DNA of 42,145 nucleotides from Candidatus Aerophobota bacterium (lineage in GTDB: Bacteria > Aerophobota > Aerophobia > Aerophobales > JAGGVN01): positions 1-42,145 of the forward strand of contig JAGGVN010000132.1 in the NCBI GenBank assembly GCA_021158005.1. Direction: 5' to 3'. The translations under genes were made by a program, and so were the position numbers. The notes beneath the pieces were generated by a model, which worked only from the letters and a program-made list of their open reading frames with translations, had not been told where the DNA came from and searched no databases. Shown here piece by piece: positions 26,849 through 34,684 of this stretch (positions are counted from its first letter, which is position 1; each line of letters opens with the position of its first letter).

Positions 26849-27040
26849 TCATCCCAATCGGAGAAAAAATTTTATAATCTGAAAGATACCTATATCCATC
26901 CCTCCGATTAGTAGACCAAAAAGAACAATTACTACCAACACTATTAGTGTAGATCTCATAACTTCTGCTCTTGAGGGCCAAGTAATCTTCTTTATTTCTC
27001 CCTTTACTGCTCTTAAAAAGTTTGTTACTTTATTCGCCAT
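26849..27040 (-). CDS. secE: protein translocase subunit SecE
   Basis: 63 residues with the amphipathic helix K-G-E-I-K-K-I-T-W-P-S-R-A-E-V-M-R-S-T and one membrane segment (L-I-V-L-V-V-I-V-L-F-G-L-L-I), the minimal form of SecE found in most bacteria outside the enterics. It clamps SecY in the membrane. It sits directly upstream of nusG and downstream of tRNA-Trp, the usual tuf-trnW-secE-nusG order. The 158 bases between it and the tRNA hold no gene. Confidence 0.97.
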   Translation of the reverse strand: MANKVTNFLRAVKGEIKKITWPSRAEVMRSTLIVLVVIVLFGLLIGGMDIGIFQIIKFFLRLG

Positions 27041-27198
27041 TAAACCTATCTTTCTTATTTAGCTAAAATTAGCTCCTGATTTCTACTGATAGTTTTCAAT
27101 TTAACTATGTTAGAAATTACTACTTACTCTCGTTATGTTTCTCAAATAACTTCCTTACTTCAACCAACTTAAGAACCCCCAAAATGAGTTTCTTCCTC

Positions 27199-27275
27199 TG
27201 GCAGGTCCGGCAGGACTCGAACCCGCAACCACCGGATTTGGAATCCGGTGCTCTAACCAATTGAGCTACGGACCT
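27199..27275 (-). tRNA. trnW: tRNA-Trp (CCA), 3' CCA encoded
   Basis: The acceptor arms AGGTCCG and CGGACCT pair fully. The anticodon loop is CTCCAAA-like within stem GGATT/AATCC, giving anticodon CCA, and the T arm has GGTTCGAGT. The discriminator G is followed by an encoded CCA. The first two bases of the tRNA are also the last two bases of the rpmG stop codon, so the tRNA must be cut out of the tuf-rpmG-secE transcript. Confidence 0.96.
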
Positions 27276-27417
27276 ATTTTTCTTTATGAAGAGTATGTTT
27301 TTTGCAAAATTTGCAATATTTTTTCAAAGAAAGAGAAGGATTCTTCTTATTTCGGGTAGTGACATAATTCCTCCTCTTACACTCACTACAAACAAGATTA
27401 ACCAACACTTGAACCAT
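27274..27417 (-). CDS. rpmG: 50S ribosomal protein L33, zinc form
   Basis: 47 residues. It reads [24 protein letters not shown], and ends [16 protein letters not shown]. Four cysteines in two CxxC pairs (10, 13, 35, 38) form the zinc ribbon of the C+ type L33. R-N-Y-x-T-x-x-N-K is the family signature. It starts 5 bases after tuf. Its TAG stop overlaps the 5' end of tRNA-Trp by two bases. Confidence 0.96.
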   Translation of the reverse strand: MVQVLVNLVCSECKRRNYVTTRNKKNPSLSLKKYCKFCKKHTLHKEK

Positions 27418-27422
27418 TTTTC

Positions 27423-28625
27423 TTATTCCACTATTTTACTCACCACTCCTGCTCCCACAGTATGGCCACCCTCTCTTATAGCAAATCTCAATCCTTCTTC
27501 CATCGCTACAGGAATGATAAGGTTTACTCTTAATCTCAGATTATCACCCGGCATAACCATTTCTACTCCCTCGGGTAAGTTAATATCTCCGGTCACATCA
27601 GTAGTTCGGAAATAAAATTGAGGCCGATATCCCTCAAAGAAAGGAGTATGTCGTCCGCCTTCTTCCTTGGTCAAAATATATGTCTCTGCCTCAAATTTGG
27701 TATGAGGAGTAATACTTTTAGGAGCAGCTAAAACCTGGCCTCTTTCCACTTCATCCTTTTCAATTCCTCGCAGAAGCACACCAATATTGTCTCCTGCCTG
27801 TGCTTCATCCAAAGTTTTCCGGAACATTTCTACTCCTGTAGCCACTGTTTTCTTTATTTCCTTAGACATTCCTACTATTTCCACAGGATCGCCTACTTTT
27901 ATTTTTCCTCTCTCCACCCTTCCTGTAACTACTGTTCCCCTTCCCGTAATAGAGAAAATATCCTCAATGGCTAACAAGAAGGGCTTATCTACTTCCCTTT
28001 TAGGAACGGGAATATAATCATCAATAGCTTTTAATAACTTAATTATGGGTGAACATTTTGGACAATCTTCTTTTCCGCAACCACAATTTAAACATTCCAG
28101 AGCTGAACCAGCAATCACAGGGACTTCATCTCCAGGAAATTCATATTTAGAAAGAAGTTCTCGAACCTCCAGCTCAACCAATTCTAATAGCTCTTTATCT
28201 TCTACCTGATCAACCTTGTTTAAGAAAACCACAATCGCCGGAACATTTACCTGACGAGCCAGGAGAATATGCTCTCTTGTCTGAGGCATAACACTATCAG
28301 CTGCTGAAACTACCAGCACGGCTCCATCCATCTGCGCTGCTCCTGTAATCATATTTTTGATATAATCTGCGTGGCCTGGACAATCTATATGAGCATAGTG
28401 CCTCTTTTCTGTTTCATATTCAGCATGGTAAATAGCAATAGTTAAACCTCTTTCTTTCTCCTCGGGAGCATTATCAATTTCATCCACATCTTTAGCCTCA
28501 GCTAAATTCTTTTTGGAAAGAACCTTAGTAATAGCGGCTGTAAGAGTAGTTTTGCCATGATCAACATGTCCGATAGTTCCGATATTAATATGAGGCTTTG
28601 TTCGCAAAAATTTTTTCCGAGCCAT
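27423..28625 (-). CDS. tuf: elongation factor Tu
   Basis: 400 residues from the ATG preceded by AAAAGGAGG. EF-Tu delivers aminoacyl-tRNA to the ribosome. G1 is G-H-V-D-H-G-K-T (19-26), G3 D-C-P-G-H (81-85), G4 N-K-V-D (136-139) and G5 S-A-L (174-176). Two things are odd. Switch I reads [12 protein letters not shown] where most EF-Tu have G-I-T-I-N-T-x-H-V-E-Y; the nucleotide-sensing Thr is kept. After G5 there is a cluster of five Cys (178, 181, 183, 188, 191). An in-frame longer ORF into tRNA-Thr is not translated. It is the first protein gene of the cluster. Confidence 0.98.
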   Translation of the reverse strand: MARKKFLRTKPHINIGTIGHVDHGKTTLTAAITKVLSKKNLAEAKDVDEIDNAPEEKERGLTIAIYHAEYETEKRHYAHIDCPGHADYIKNMITGAAQMDGAVLVVSAADSVMPQTREHILLARQVNVPAIVVFLNKVDQVEDKELLELVELEVRELLSKYEFPGDEVPVIAGSALECLNCGCGKEDCPKCSPIIKLLKAIDDYIPVPKREVDKPFLLAIEDIFSITGRGTVVTGRVERGKIKVGDPVEIVGMSKEIKKTVATGVEMFRKTLDEAQAGDNIGVLLRGIEKDEVERGQVLAAPKSITPHTKFEAETYILTKEEGGRHTPFFEGYRPQFYFRTTDVTGDINLPEGVEMVMPGDNLRLRVNLIIPVAMEEGLRFAIREGGHTVGAGVVSKIVE

Positions 28626-28652
28626 CTTTTTCCTCCTTTTTAATTTAAAGAA

Positions 28653-28724
<72 letters not shown>

Positions 28725-28734
28725 AAGAAAGATA

Positions 28735-28816
28735 TGGGGAGGGATGGATTCGAACCACCGTAGGCAACGCCAACGGGTTTACAGCCCGCCCCATTTGGCC
28801 ACTCTGGCACCTCCCC
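28735..28816 (-). tRNA. trnY: tRNA-Tyr (GTA)
   Basis: 82 bases with the long variable arm of bacterial tRNA-Tyr. Acceptor GGGGAGG pairs with CCTCCCC. The anticodon stem GGGCT..AACCC encloses the loop with GTA. The T loop is TTCGAAT and the discriminator is A; CCA is not encoded. It lies 10 bases before tRNA-Thr and is the first gene of the long minus-strand cluster. Confidence 0.95.
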
Positions 28817-28875
28817 CTTACCTCAGTGAAAGATATTCTCTACTATTGACTGGCTACAAGGATAAAAACACACAT

Positions 28876-28892
28876 AAAAAGGCTCTACGCCT
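28876..28892 (-). terminator. possible small intrinsic terminator between the ppdK unit and tRNA-Tyr
   Basis: On the minus strand AGGC-GTAGA-GCCT is followed at once by four more T. The stem is only four pairs, so the terminator would be weak. Its place, after the ppdK unit and before the tRNA-tuf cluster, fits a transcription boundary. The 60 bases after it hold no clear promoter; TTGTAG with AATATC 16 bases on is the best I can find. Confidence 0.35.
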
Positions 28893-28967
28893 CCCAACTG
28901 TCAGATTCCTTGGCTTATATCACGCACGGGCTAAAGTTTCACTACTTCTGGATATTCCATAAGCAAA

Positions 28968-29144
28968 TTATAAAACCACACTTATAAAATCAAATATTAA
29001 GTAAATTCCCCACATTAAAAGGAGAATTCCTATAACAAAAGGGATAGCTTTAAGACTTTTTATTCGAAAACCTAACCAAGTTAAAAACGAGCCCAAAGCT
29101 AATATTCCTGCAATTATAAGTATTCCCTGGGTAATTATACTCAT
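28968..29144 (-). CDS. small two-helix membrane protein of unknown function
   Basis: 58 residues from the ATG. Two hydrophobic segments can be seen: about residues 5-25 (I-T-Q-G-I-L-I-I-A-G-I-L-A-L-G-S-F-L-T-W-L-G) and 33-55 (I-P-F-V-I-G-I-L-L-L-M-W-G-I-Y-L-I-F), with a short basic turn F-R-I-K-S-L-K between them, so both ends probably face outside. I do not recognise the family. It starts 4 bases after the ppdK stop and is probably cotranscribed with it. An AAAAGGT element lies before the ATG; the longer frame overlaps ppdK and is unlikely. It may be a real but non-conserved gene. Confidence 0.6.
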   Translation of the reverse strand: MSIITQGILIIAGILALGSFLTWLGFRIKSLKAIPFVIGILLLMWGIYLIFDFISVVL

Positions 29145-29148
29145 TTTA

Positions 29149-31800
29149 CTACCTTTTTTCTTCCAATTTTGCCTGGGCTGCTGCCAGACGAGCAATAGGC
29201 ACTCTATAAGGAGAACAACTTACATAATCCATCCCCACTCGATGGCAGAATTTAACTGAAGAAGGTTCACCTCCATGTTCTCCGCAGATACCCACCTCTA
29301 AATCTTTCTTCACCCTTCGTCCTCTCTGTGTTCCTATCTTTACAAGTTCTCCAACCCCTTCCTGATCAAGCACCTGAAAGGGGTCTTCCCTAAGAATTTT
29401 TCTTTCGGTATATAAGGGAATAAATTTACCCTCTGCATCATCTCGACTAAAACCAAAAGTAGTCTGAGTTAAATCATTAGTACCAAAAGAGAAGAAATCC
29501 GCCTCTTGAGCAATCTTATCAGCACATAAAGCTGCCCGGGGAAGCTCTATCATTGTCCCTATTTTATACTCAAAGGTAACTTTTTCCCTTTTCATTATTT
29601 CCTCTGCTATCTTTATTATCCGCTCTCGAAGAATAGACAATTCTTCTTTAGTAGCCACCAGAGGAATCATAATCTCTGGATAAACCTTCTTCCCTTCCTT
29701 AATTAACTCTGTGGCAGCTTCAAAGACAGCTTTTACCTGCATATCGTAAATTTCCGGAAAAGTAATCCCTAATCTACATCCTCGATGTCCTAACATAGGA
29801 TTCATCTCCCGTAAATCTACCACTCGACGCAAAATCTTCTCTTTCTCCTCTATTTCTTTTTCTTTAGCTTTTTCAAAACGTAATTTATTTATCTCTAAGA
29901 GTAAATCTTCATACTTAGGCAAAAATTCGTGTAAAGGGGGATCGAGTAAACGGATAATAACCGGGAAACCCTCCATCTCTCCAAAAATCTTTTTAAAATC
30001 CTCCTTTTGCATAGGTTCCAACTTCTTTACCGCTTCTCTCCTCTCTTCTAAATTCTTAGCCATAATCATCTTTTGAACAAAAGGGAGTCTGTCTTCTCCA
30101 AAAAACATATGTTCAGTGCGGCAAAGACCTATTCCTTCGGCTCCCATTTGACGAGCCACTCTCGCATCCTTGGGAGTATCTGCATTGGCCCTCACTCCCA
30201 TAGTTCTTATCCCATCTGCCCATCTCATAAGTTCTTCAAAACTCCCACTTAACTGAGGCTCAATAGTGGGAACTTTACCTTTCATTACCCTTCCGGTGCT
30301 TCCATCCAGAGTAATAAAATCACCTTCTCTAAGAATAAGTCCCTTTACTATAAGTCTTTTATTCTTTTCCTCTACCTTAATTTCTTCGCAACCAGCTACA
30401 CAACACTTACCCATTCCTCTGGCTACCACAGCAGCATGGCTGGTCATCCCCCCACGAGAAGTAAGAATAGCTTGAGCAACTGCCATTCCGTGTATATCCT
30501 CTGGAGAAGTCTCCTGACGAACAAGAATCACTTTCTTTCCATCATTAGCCAATTCTACAGCTCTGTCTGGAGTAAAAACAATTATTCCTGTCGCCGCCCC
30601 CGGAGAAGCAGGAAGTCCTCTAGCTAAAACCTCAACTCTCGCTCGAGGATCAATACGGCGATGGAGTAACTGGTCTAATTGTGCTGGTTCTATGCGCATT
30701 AAAGCTTCTTCCCGAGTTATCAATCCCTCCTTAACCATATCGCAAGCTATCTTTACCGCTGCCTGAGCGGTTCTTTTGCCCGTGCGTGTTTGAAGAAAAT
30801 AGAGTTTGCCCTTCTCTATAGTGAATTCAAAATCTTGAACATCTCTATAATGTCTTTCTAATCTTTGAGTAATTTCCGATAACTCCTCATAAACCTCAGG
30901 CATTTCTTTTTTTAATTCAAACAAAGGTTTAGGAGTCCTTATGCCTGCTACTACATCTTCTCCCTGAGCATTAAGTAAATATTCACCGTAAAGAGTCTTC
31001 TCTCCAGTTGAGGGATTTCGAGTAAACCCTACACCGGTACCAGAATCATTCCCCATATTCCCAAAAACCATAGTTTGAACATTAACTGCTGTGCCCCAAT
31101 CATCTGAGATTTTATGAATCCTTCGATAATTAATAGCTCTTTTGTTATTCCAGGAAGCAAAAACAGCATCTCTTGCCATATTTAATTGTTCATAAGGGTC
31201 TTCTGGAAATTCTCTATGTTTTTCCTTTTTTATTAATATTTTAAACTCTTCCAGTAATTCCTCAAGATCTTTTACTTCCAGATCCACATCATCCTTAACA
31301 CCCTTCTCTTTTTTCTTTTCTTCTATTATTTCTTCAAACTTTCTTCCGTCTATTCCTAAAACTACATTCCCAAACATTTGAATAAGCCGGCGATAGGCAT
31401 CATAAGCAAAACGTTCATTCTCTGTCTGTTTAATTAATCCTTTCACTGTTATTTCATTAAGACCTATATTAAGCACAGTATCCATCATTCCGGGCATAGA
31501 AATTCTTGCTCCCGAACGCACAGAAACTAATAGAGGATTTTCGGGATTACCAAATTTTTTTCCCGTCTCCTTCTCCACCCTATTTAAATTTTCTTCAATC
31601 TCCTCCATTAACCCTTCGGGGTATTTTCTCATCTTTGTATAATAGACACAAACTTCTGTACTGATAGTAAAACCCGGAGGTACAGGAATCCCAAGGTTAG
31701 CCATTTCTGCTAAATTAGCTCCCTTGCCTCCTAAGATATCTCTCATTTTAGCTGAGCCTTCAGCCTTATTTTTCGCAAAAAAATATACATACCTTCCCAT
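29149..31800 (-). CDS. ppdK: pyruvate, phosphate dikinase
   Basis: 883 residues, normal for the full three-domain enzyme. It converts pyruvate, ATP and Pi to PEP, AMP and PPi, reversibly; anaerobes often use it in glycolysis. The nucleotide-grasp domain opens with L-G-G-K-G-A-N-L-A-E-M. The swivelling domain has the phospho-His motif G-G-M-T-S-H-A-A-V-V-A-R-G-M-G. The PEP/pyruvate TIM barrel has G-L-C-R-T-E-H-M-F-F, S-F-G-T-N-D-L-T-Q-T-T-F-G and G-I-C-G-E-H-G-G-E-P. Two promoter-like sites lie upstream. The Thr-Ser-His order allows control by a PDRP-type kinase, but no such gene is present. Confidence 0.98.
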   Translation of the reverse strand: MGRYVYFFAKNKAEGSAKMRDILGGKGANLAEMANLGIPVPPGFTISTEVCVYYTKMRKYPEGLMEEIEENLNRVEKETGKKFGNPENPLLVSVRSGARISMPGMMDTVLNIGLNEITVKGLIKQTENERFAYDAYRRLIQMFGNVVLGIDGRKFEEIIEEKKKEKGVKDDVDLEVKDLEELLEEFKILIKKEKHREFPEDPYEQLNMARDAVFASWNNKRAINYRRIHKISDDWGTAVNVQTMVFGNMGNDSGTGVGFTRNPSTGEKTLYGEYLLNAQGEDVVAGIRTPKPLFELKKEMPEVYEELSEITQRLERHYRDVQDFEFTIEKGKLYFLQTRTGKRTAQAAVKIACDMVKEGLITREEALMRIEPAQLDQLLHRRIDPRARVEVLARGLPASPGAATGIIVFTPDRAVELANDGKKVILVRQETSPEDIHGMAVAQAILTSRGGMTSHAAVVARGMGKCCVAGCEEIKVEEKNKRLIVKGLILREGDFITLDGSTGRVMKGKVPTIEPQLSGSFEELMRWADGIRTMGVRANADTPKDARVARQMGAEGIGLCRTEHMFFGEDRLPFVQKMIMAKNLEERREAVKKLEPMQKEDFKKIFGEMEGFPVIIRLLDPPLHEFLPKYEDLLLEINKLRFEKAKEKEIEEKEKILRRVVDLREMNPMLGHRGCRLGITFPEIYDMQVKAVFEAATELIKEGKKVYPEIMIPLVATKEELSILRERIIKIAEEIMKREKVTFEYKIGTMIELPRAALCADKIAQEADFFSFGTNDLTQTTFGFSRDDAEGKFIPLYTERKILREDPFQVLDQEGVGELVKIGTQRGRRVKKDLEVGICGEHGGEPSSVKFCHRVGMDYVSCSPYRVPIARLAAAQAKLEEKR

Positions 31801-31835
31801 TTTCTTTTTCTCCTAAATTTTTTACCTTTTGTTAT

Positions 31836-31864
31836 ATTCTTATCTTATTATTCTTTTTTGTCAA
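31836..31864 (-). promoter_or_regulatory. downstream promoter of ppdK (P2)
   Basis: On the minus strand a perfect TTGACA is followed after 17 bases by AAGAAT, ending 36 bases before the ppdK ATG. The leader contains AGGAG nine bases before the ATG. It works in tandem with a better-matched site 24 bases upstream. Confidence 0.5.
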
Positions 31865-31887
31865 CTCCTTCTAAAAGCGCAAAATAT

Positions 31888-31915
31888 ATTATATCACATC
31901 TTAATTTTAAGTCAA
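31888..31915 (-). promoter_or_regulatory. upstream promoter of ppdK (P1)
   Basis: TTGACT, 16 bases, TATAAT on the minus strand: a perfect -10 and a five-of-six -35, one of the best sigma-70 matches in the window. It lies 88 bases upstream of ppdK. The rest of the ~290-base gap between the GH38 gene and ppdK holds no ORF and no clear terminator. Confidence 0.65.
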
Positions 31916-32088
31916 GGATGGTGTTAAATCTATCAAAAAGCCATTTATTCTTCTTCATAATCTAAAAGATAACTCTCATTATTCGGTTATAGCAATAAAA
32001 ACTAACTCAAAATGAGGAACTCACCCCTTTAAAGGTTTTCACTCCAGGGTGGTAATAAATCTTCCTCGGGATCTCATTCCCATCTCCA

Positions 32089-34566
32089 TTATAACTCTAA
32101 CTCGAAGGTCTTAATCTGGTAAGGGGAAAAAGCTGACTCTATCATATTTTCTTTTACTTTTTCTATTTTTCTTTTCCCTCTTCCTAGAAAATCTGTTTCT
32201 TCTACTTCTTTTAATTCTTTAAAAAATTCTATCTTAGCTTTGCATTCTTTTCCCTCGGCTTCATATAATCTCATTAAAATTCCATTTTCTACTCTTCTTA
32301 GACCTGATAAAACAATATTCGAAGGTTGTAATTTGATAAAACTTTTCTCTAAAGGGAGCCTTTCCTTAATAGAGTTTAACTCTAAACTTATAAGAGGGCT
32401 ATTAAATTCCCATCCTCTCTTTGTAAAAGAGGAGAAAGATCTTTTGCTATAAGGAACAATAGAATAGTTAAAGGTGTGGAATATTCCTTCCTCGAATGCT
32501 CCCTTTGAAGGCCCTTTATATTCCATAGCTACTGATCTCATTAAAGAAAGCATCATTACTCCCTCAGTTACATTGTTTCCAGGTAGTCCTTGATTTAAAA
32601 GACATATACCCCTCTCTTCATTTCCATAAGCTATCCAATTTTGAGCAGGGAATTCCCCTTCTTCTCTTTCTATACTTCCGAAGGGAATCCCATGATATAT
32701 TTTACCATTTCTAATAGAAGTAGGAAAACATACCCTTATTCGATAATGCTTTCCTGATGGTAAAATTTTGGTCTTAAAATCAATTCTATTTAATTCGCTA
32801 TAAAGATAAATATATTGAATAAATTTAACTTTTACCTCCCAAAAAGAGAGTATTCCCTCAACCTTGATAGTTACTCTAACTGGCCCTTTTTCTATAATCT
32901 CTACTTTATTGGGCCCATCCTTAGAATGAACGAAAAATCCGATCCTTCTCTTTCCACTTTTCGAAAACTTTGGCTTATCAGGCAGAGGATCTTTTATATT
33001 ATCCTGAGCTCGCCCCCAACTATGACTATCTACTAAAGGACCTTCGTATAATAACCAGAGATCTCCGTTATCATCTTGCATCACCAGATCATTAAAAAAT
33101 GCTCGTCCTTGATCTACATATTCAAAATTGTTTTCTTTAGAAATTAAGCTATTGATTACTCCGTTATTACCTAACTTAATTTTATAAAACTTATTTTCTA
33201 TTTGATTATCTTTAATTTTAAAAGTATTGGAGGGGTTATTTTTTCTATAATTTAAGCTAAATATCTTATAACCAAAAGAAGGGATAGAAGAAGTAAAGAT
33301 TAAAAATGAAGAATTATCCTCTTTAATCTCTTGAGAATTTATTAAATTTCCCTCCTCATCTTGAATTTGTAAATTCCCCCCTTTTATTTTTACAAGATCT
33401 TTTCTCTCCCAGGATAAAGGATTAAAAATCATAATCTTTGAAGTTTCTTTCTTGCCTTGGATTTTATCTTTCAAAAAATTAAGATTTTTCTGAAAAACCT
33501 TATTTAGAATTTCATCTACTTCTTTATATCCATTTAAAACCTCCTCGTATGCAGAGTCTACAATAGTTCCACTAATACTATCGTGAAATTGGTAAAAAAG
33601 CAGTTTCTTCCATGCTCTCTCTAAATCCTTAAAAGGATAAAAATTACTAAAAAGTGAAGTCAAAGTAGAAATTTTTTCTAAAGTAAGAATCTTATTCTCT
33701 AAGAATCTATTTTTTTGTTTTATCTCAATTCTATTACTATAACAACCTTGAAAAACAGGATTAAGCTCTCCTTTAAAAATCTCTAATTTTGGATTTTCCT
33801 TTAATAAATCTGTAAAATATTTTGAAGGAGTAGAAAAGATTATTTCCTCCTTATTTAACTTATTCCAATTTTTAACTCGCTTGCAAGAGAATCGGGAAGG
33901 TCTAACAAAATCTCCACCATTACCTAATAATAATTTTGAAGATGGAGAATGTTTTTTTAGCTCTTCAATTACTCTTCTCAATTTTATGAAGTCTTTTTCT
34001 TCATCTGGAGAAAAATGGCCAATTCCTCCATATCCATAAATTGGCCAACAAGCTAAAATTTTTGTGTTATCTAATCCTTGCCACCAAAATTCACTTTTTC
34101 TATTTGGGTTGTCTATTCCTCTATCAAAGATAAAATAAATGTAGCCACATCCCTTCAGAATTTGAGGCATTTGAGCATTGTGACCAAAAGAATCAGCCAT
34201 CCAGGCAGTTTTACTTTCTATCCCTAAATATCTTTTTGTCCATCTTTTGCCAAAATAAAATTGTTGAATAAGGGATTCTCCACAAGGTATATTAGTATCA
34301 CAAATAGAGTAAGCATTTGAGCGCATTTCTAATCTTCCTTCTTGAGCAAATCTTTTTATCTTTTCTCTATAATCAGGGGATCTTTCCCAAAATTCTTCTA
34401 AAAGTGCAATATGTTCAGTAACATAACAATATTCAGGATATTCTCCCAAAATATTTAATCCTTCTTTCAGATTAGAAAGATGCAACGGGAGATATTCTTT
34501 ATAAGACTTTAGATATTGTAGATCAGAATGAGTATTAGGTATTAAATATACTTTAAATTTTCCCAT
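32089..34566 (-). CDS. glycoside hydrolase family 38 enzyme (alpha-mannosidase-like)
   Basis: 825 residues. The N-terminal GH38 barrel is recognised by N-T-H-S-D at 11-15 (the zinc-binding His13 and Asp15; most members have H-x-D-x-x-W), W-M-A-D-S-F-G-H-N-A-Q-M-P-Q-I-L with the likely nucleophile Asp125, and Q-F-H-D-S-I-S-G at 327-333 for the other zinc His. The middle helical and C-terminal beta-sandwich regions follow. No signal peptide is seen, so it probably acts in the cytosol on mannosides or related sugars taken up as oligosaccharides. The exact substrate cannot be told. Its gene is richer in A/T than the ribosomal genes and may be acquired. It is 118 bases after pheT. Confidence 0.88.
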   Translation of the reverse strand: MGKFKVYLIPNTHSDLQYLKSYKEYLPLHLSNLKEGLNILGEYPEYCYVTEHIALLEEFWERSPDYREKIKRFAQEGRLEMRSNAYSICDTNIPCGESLIQQFYFGKRWTKRYLGIESKTAWMADSFGHNAQMPQILKGCGYIYFIFDRGIDNPNRKSEFWWQGLDNTKILACWPIYGYGGIGHFSPDEEKDFIKLRRVIEELKKHSPSSKLLLGNGGDFVRPSRFSCKRVKNWNKLNKEEIIFSTPSKYFTDLLKENPKLEIFKGELNPVFQGCYSNRIEIKQKNRFLENKILTLEKISTLTSLFSNFYPFKDLERAWKKLLFYQFHDSISGTIVDSAYEEVLNGYKEVDEILNKVFQKNLNFLKDKIQGKKETSKIMIFNPLSWERKDLVKIKGGNLQIQDEEGNLINSQEIKEDNSSFLIFTSSIPSFGYKIFSLNYRKNNPSNTFKIKDNQIENKFYKIKLGNNGVINSLISKENNFEYVDQGRAFFNDLVMQDDNGDLWLLYEGPLVDSHSWGRAQDNIKDPLPDKPKFSKSGKRRIGFFVHSKDGPNKVEIIEKGPVRVTIKVEGILSFWEVKVKFIQYIYLYSELNRIDFKTKILPSGKHYRIRVCFPTSIRNGKIYHGIPFGSIEREEGEFPAQNWIAYGNEERGICLLNQGLPGNNVTEGVMMLSLMRSVAMEYKGPSKGAFEEGIFHTFNYSIVPYSKRSFSSFTKRGWEFNSPLISLELNSIKERLPLEKSFIKLQPSNIVLSGLRRVENGILMRLYEAEGKECKAKIEFFKELKEVEETDFLGRGKRKIEKVKENMIESAFSPYQIKTFELEL

Positions 34567-34620
34567 AATATTCTCCTTCCCTCATCTATCCCCCTTTTTT
34601 CGTCTTTCCTTTTTTCACTT

Positions 34621-34675
34621 TCAACCCGGTTTTTTGTGAATTTGGGTTGAGAATTATCTCTCCAAAATAGGAGAG
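34621..34675. repeat. two inverted repeats between pheT and the GH38 gene
   Basis: TCAACCC (34621-34627) pairs with GGGTTGA (34644-34650) over a 16-base loop, and CTCTCC (34658-34663) pairs with GGAGAG (34670-34675) over six bases. On the minus strand neither is followed by a T run, so a standard terminator is unlikely. They may stabilise or process the pheT-GH38 mRNA, or bind a regulator. Confidence 0.5.
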
Positions 34676-34684
34676 CCGAGTCGC

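Noticed and set aside
34621-34675. Inverted repeats after pheT as intrinsic terminators
   Set aside because: On the minus strand the stems are followed by A-rich, not T-rich, sequence; kept only as repeats.
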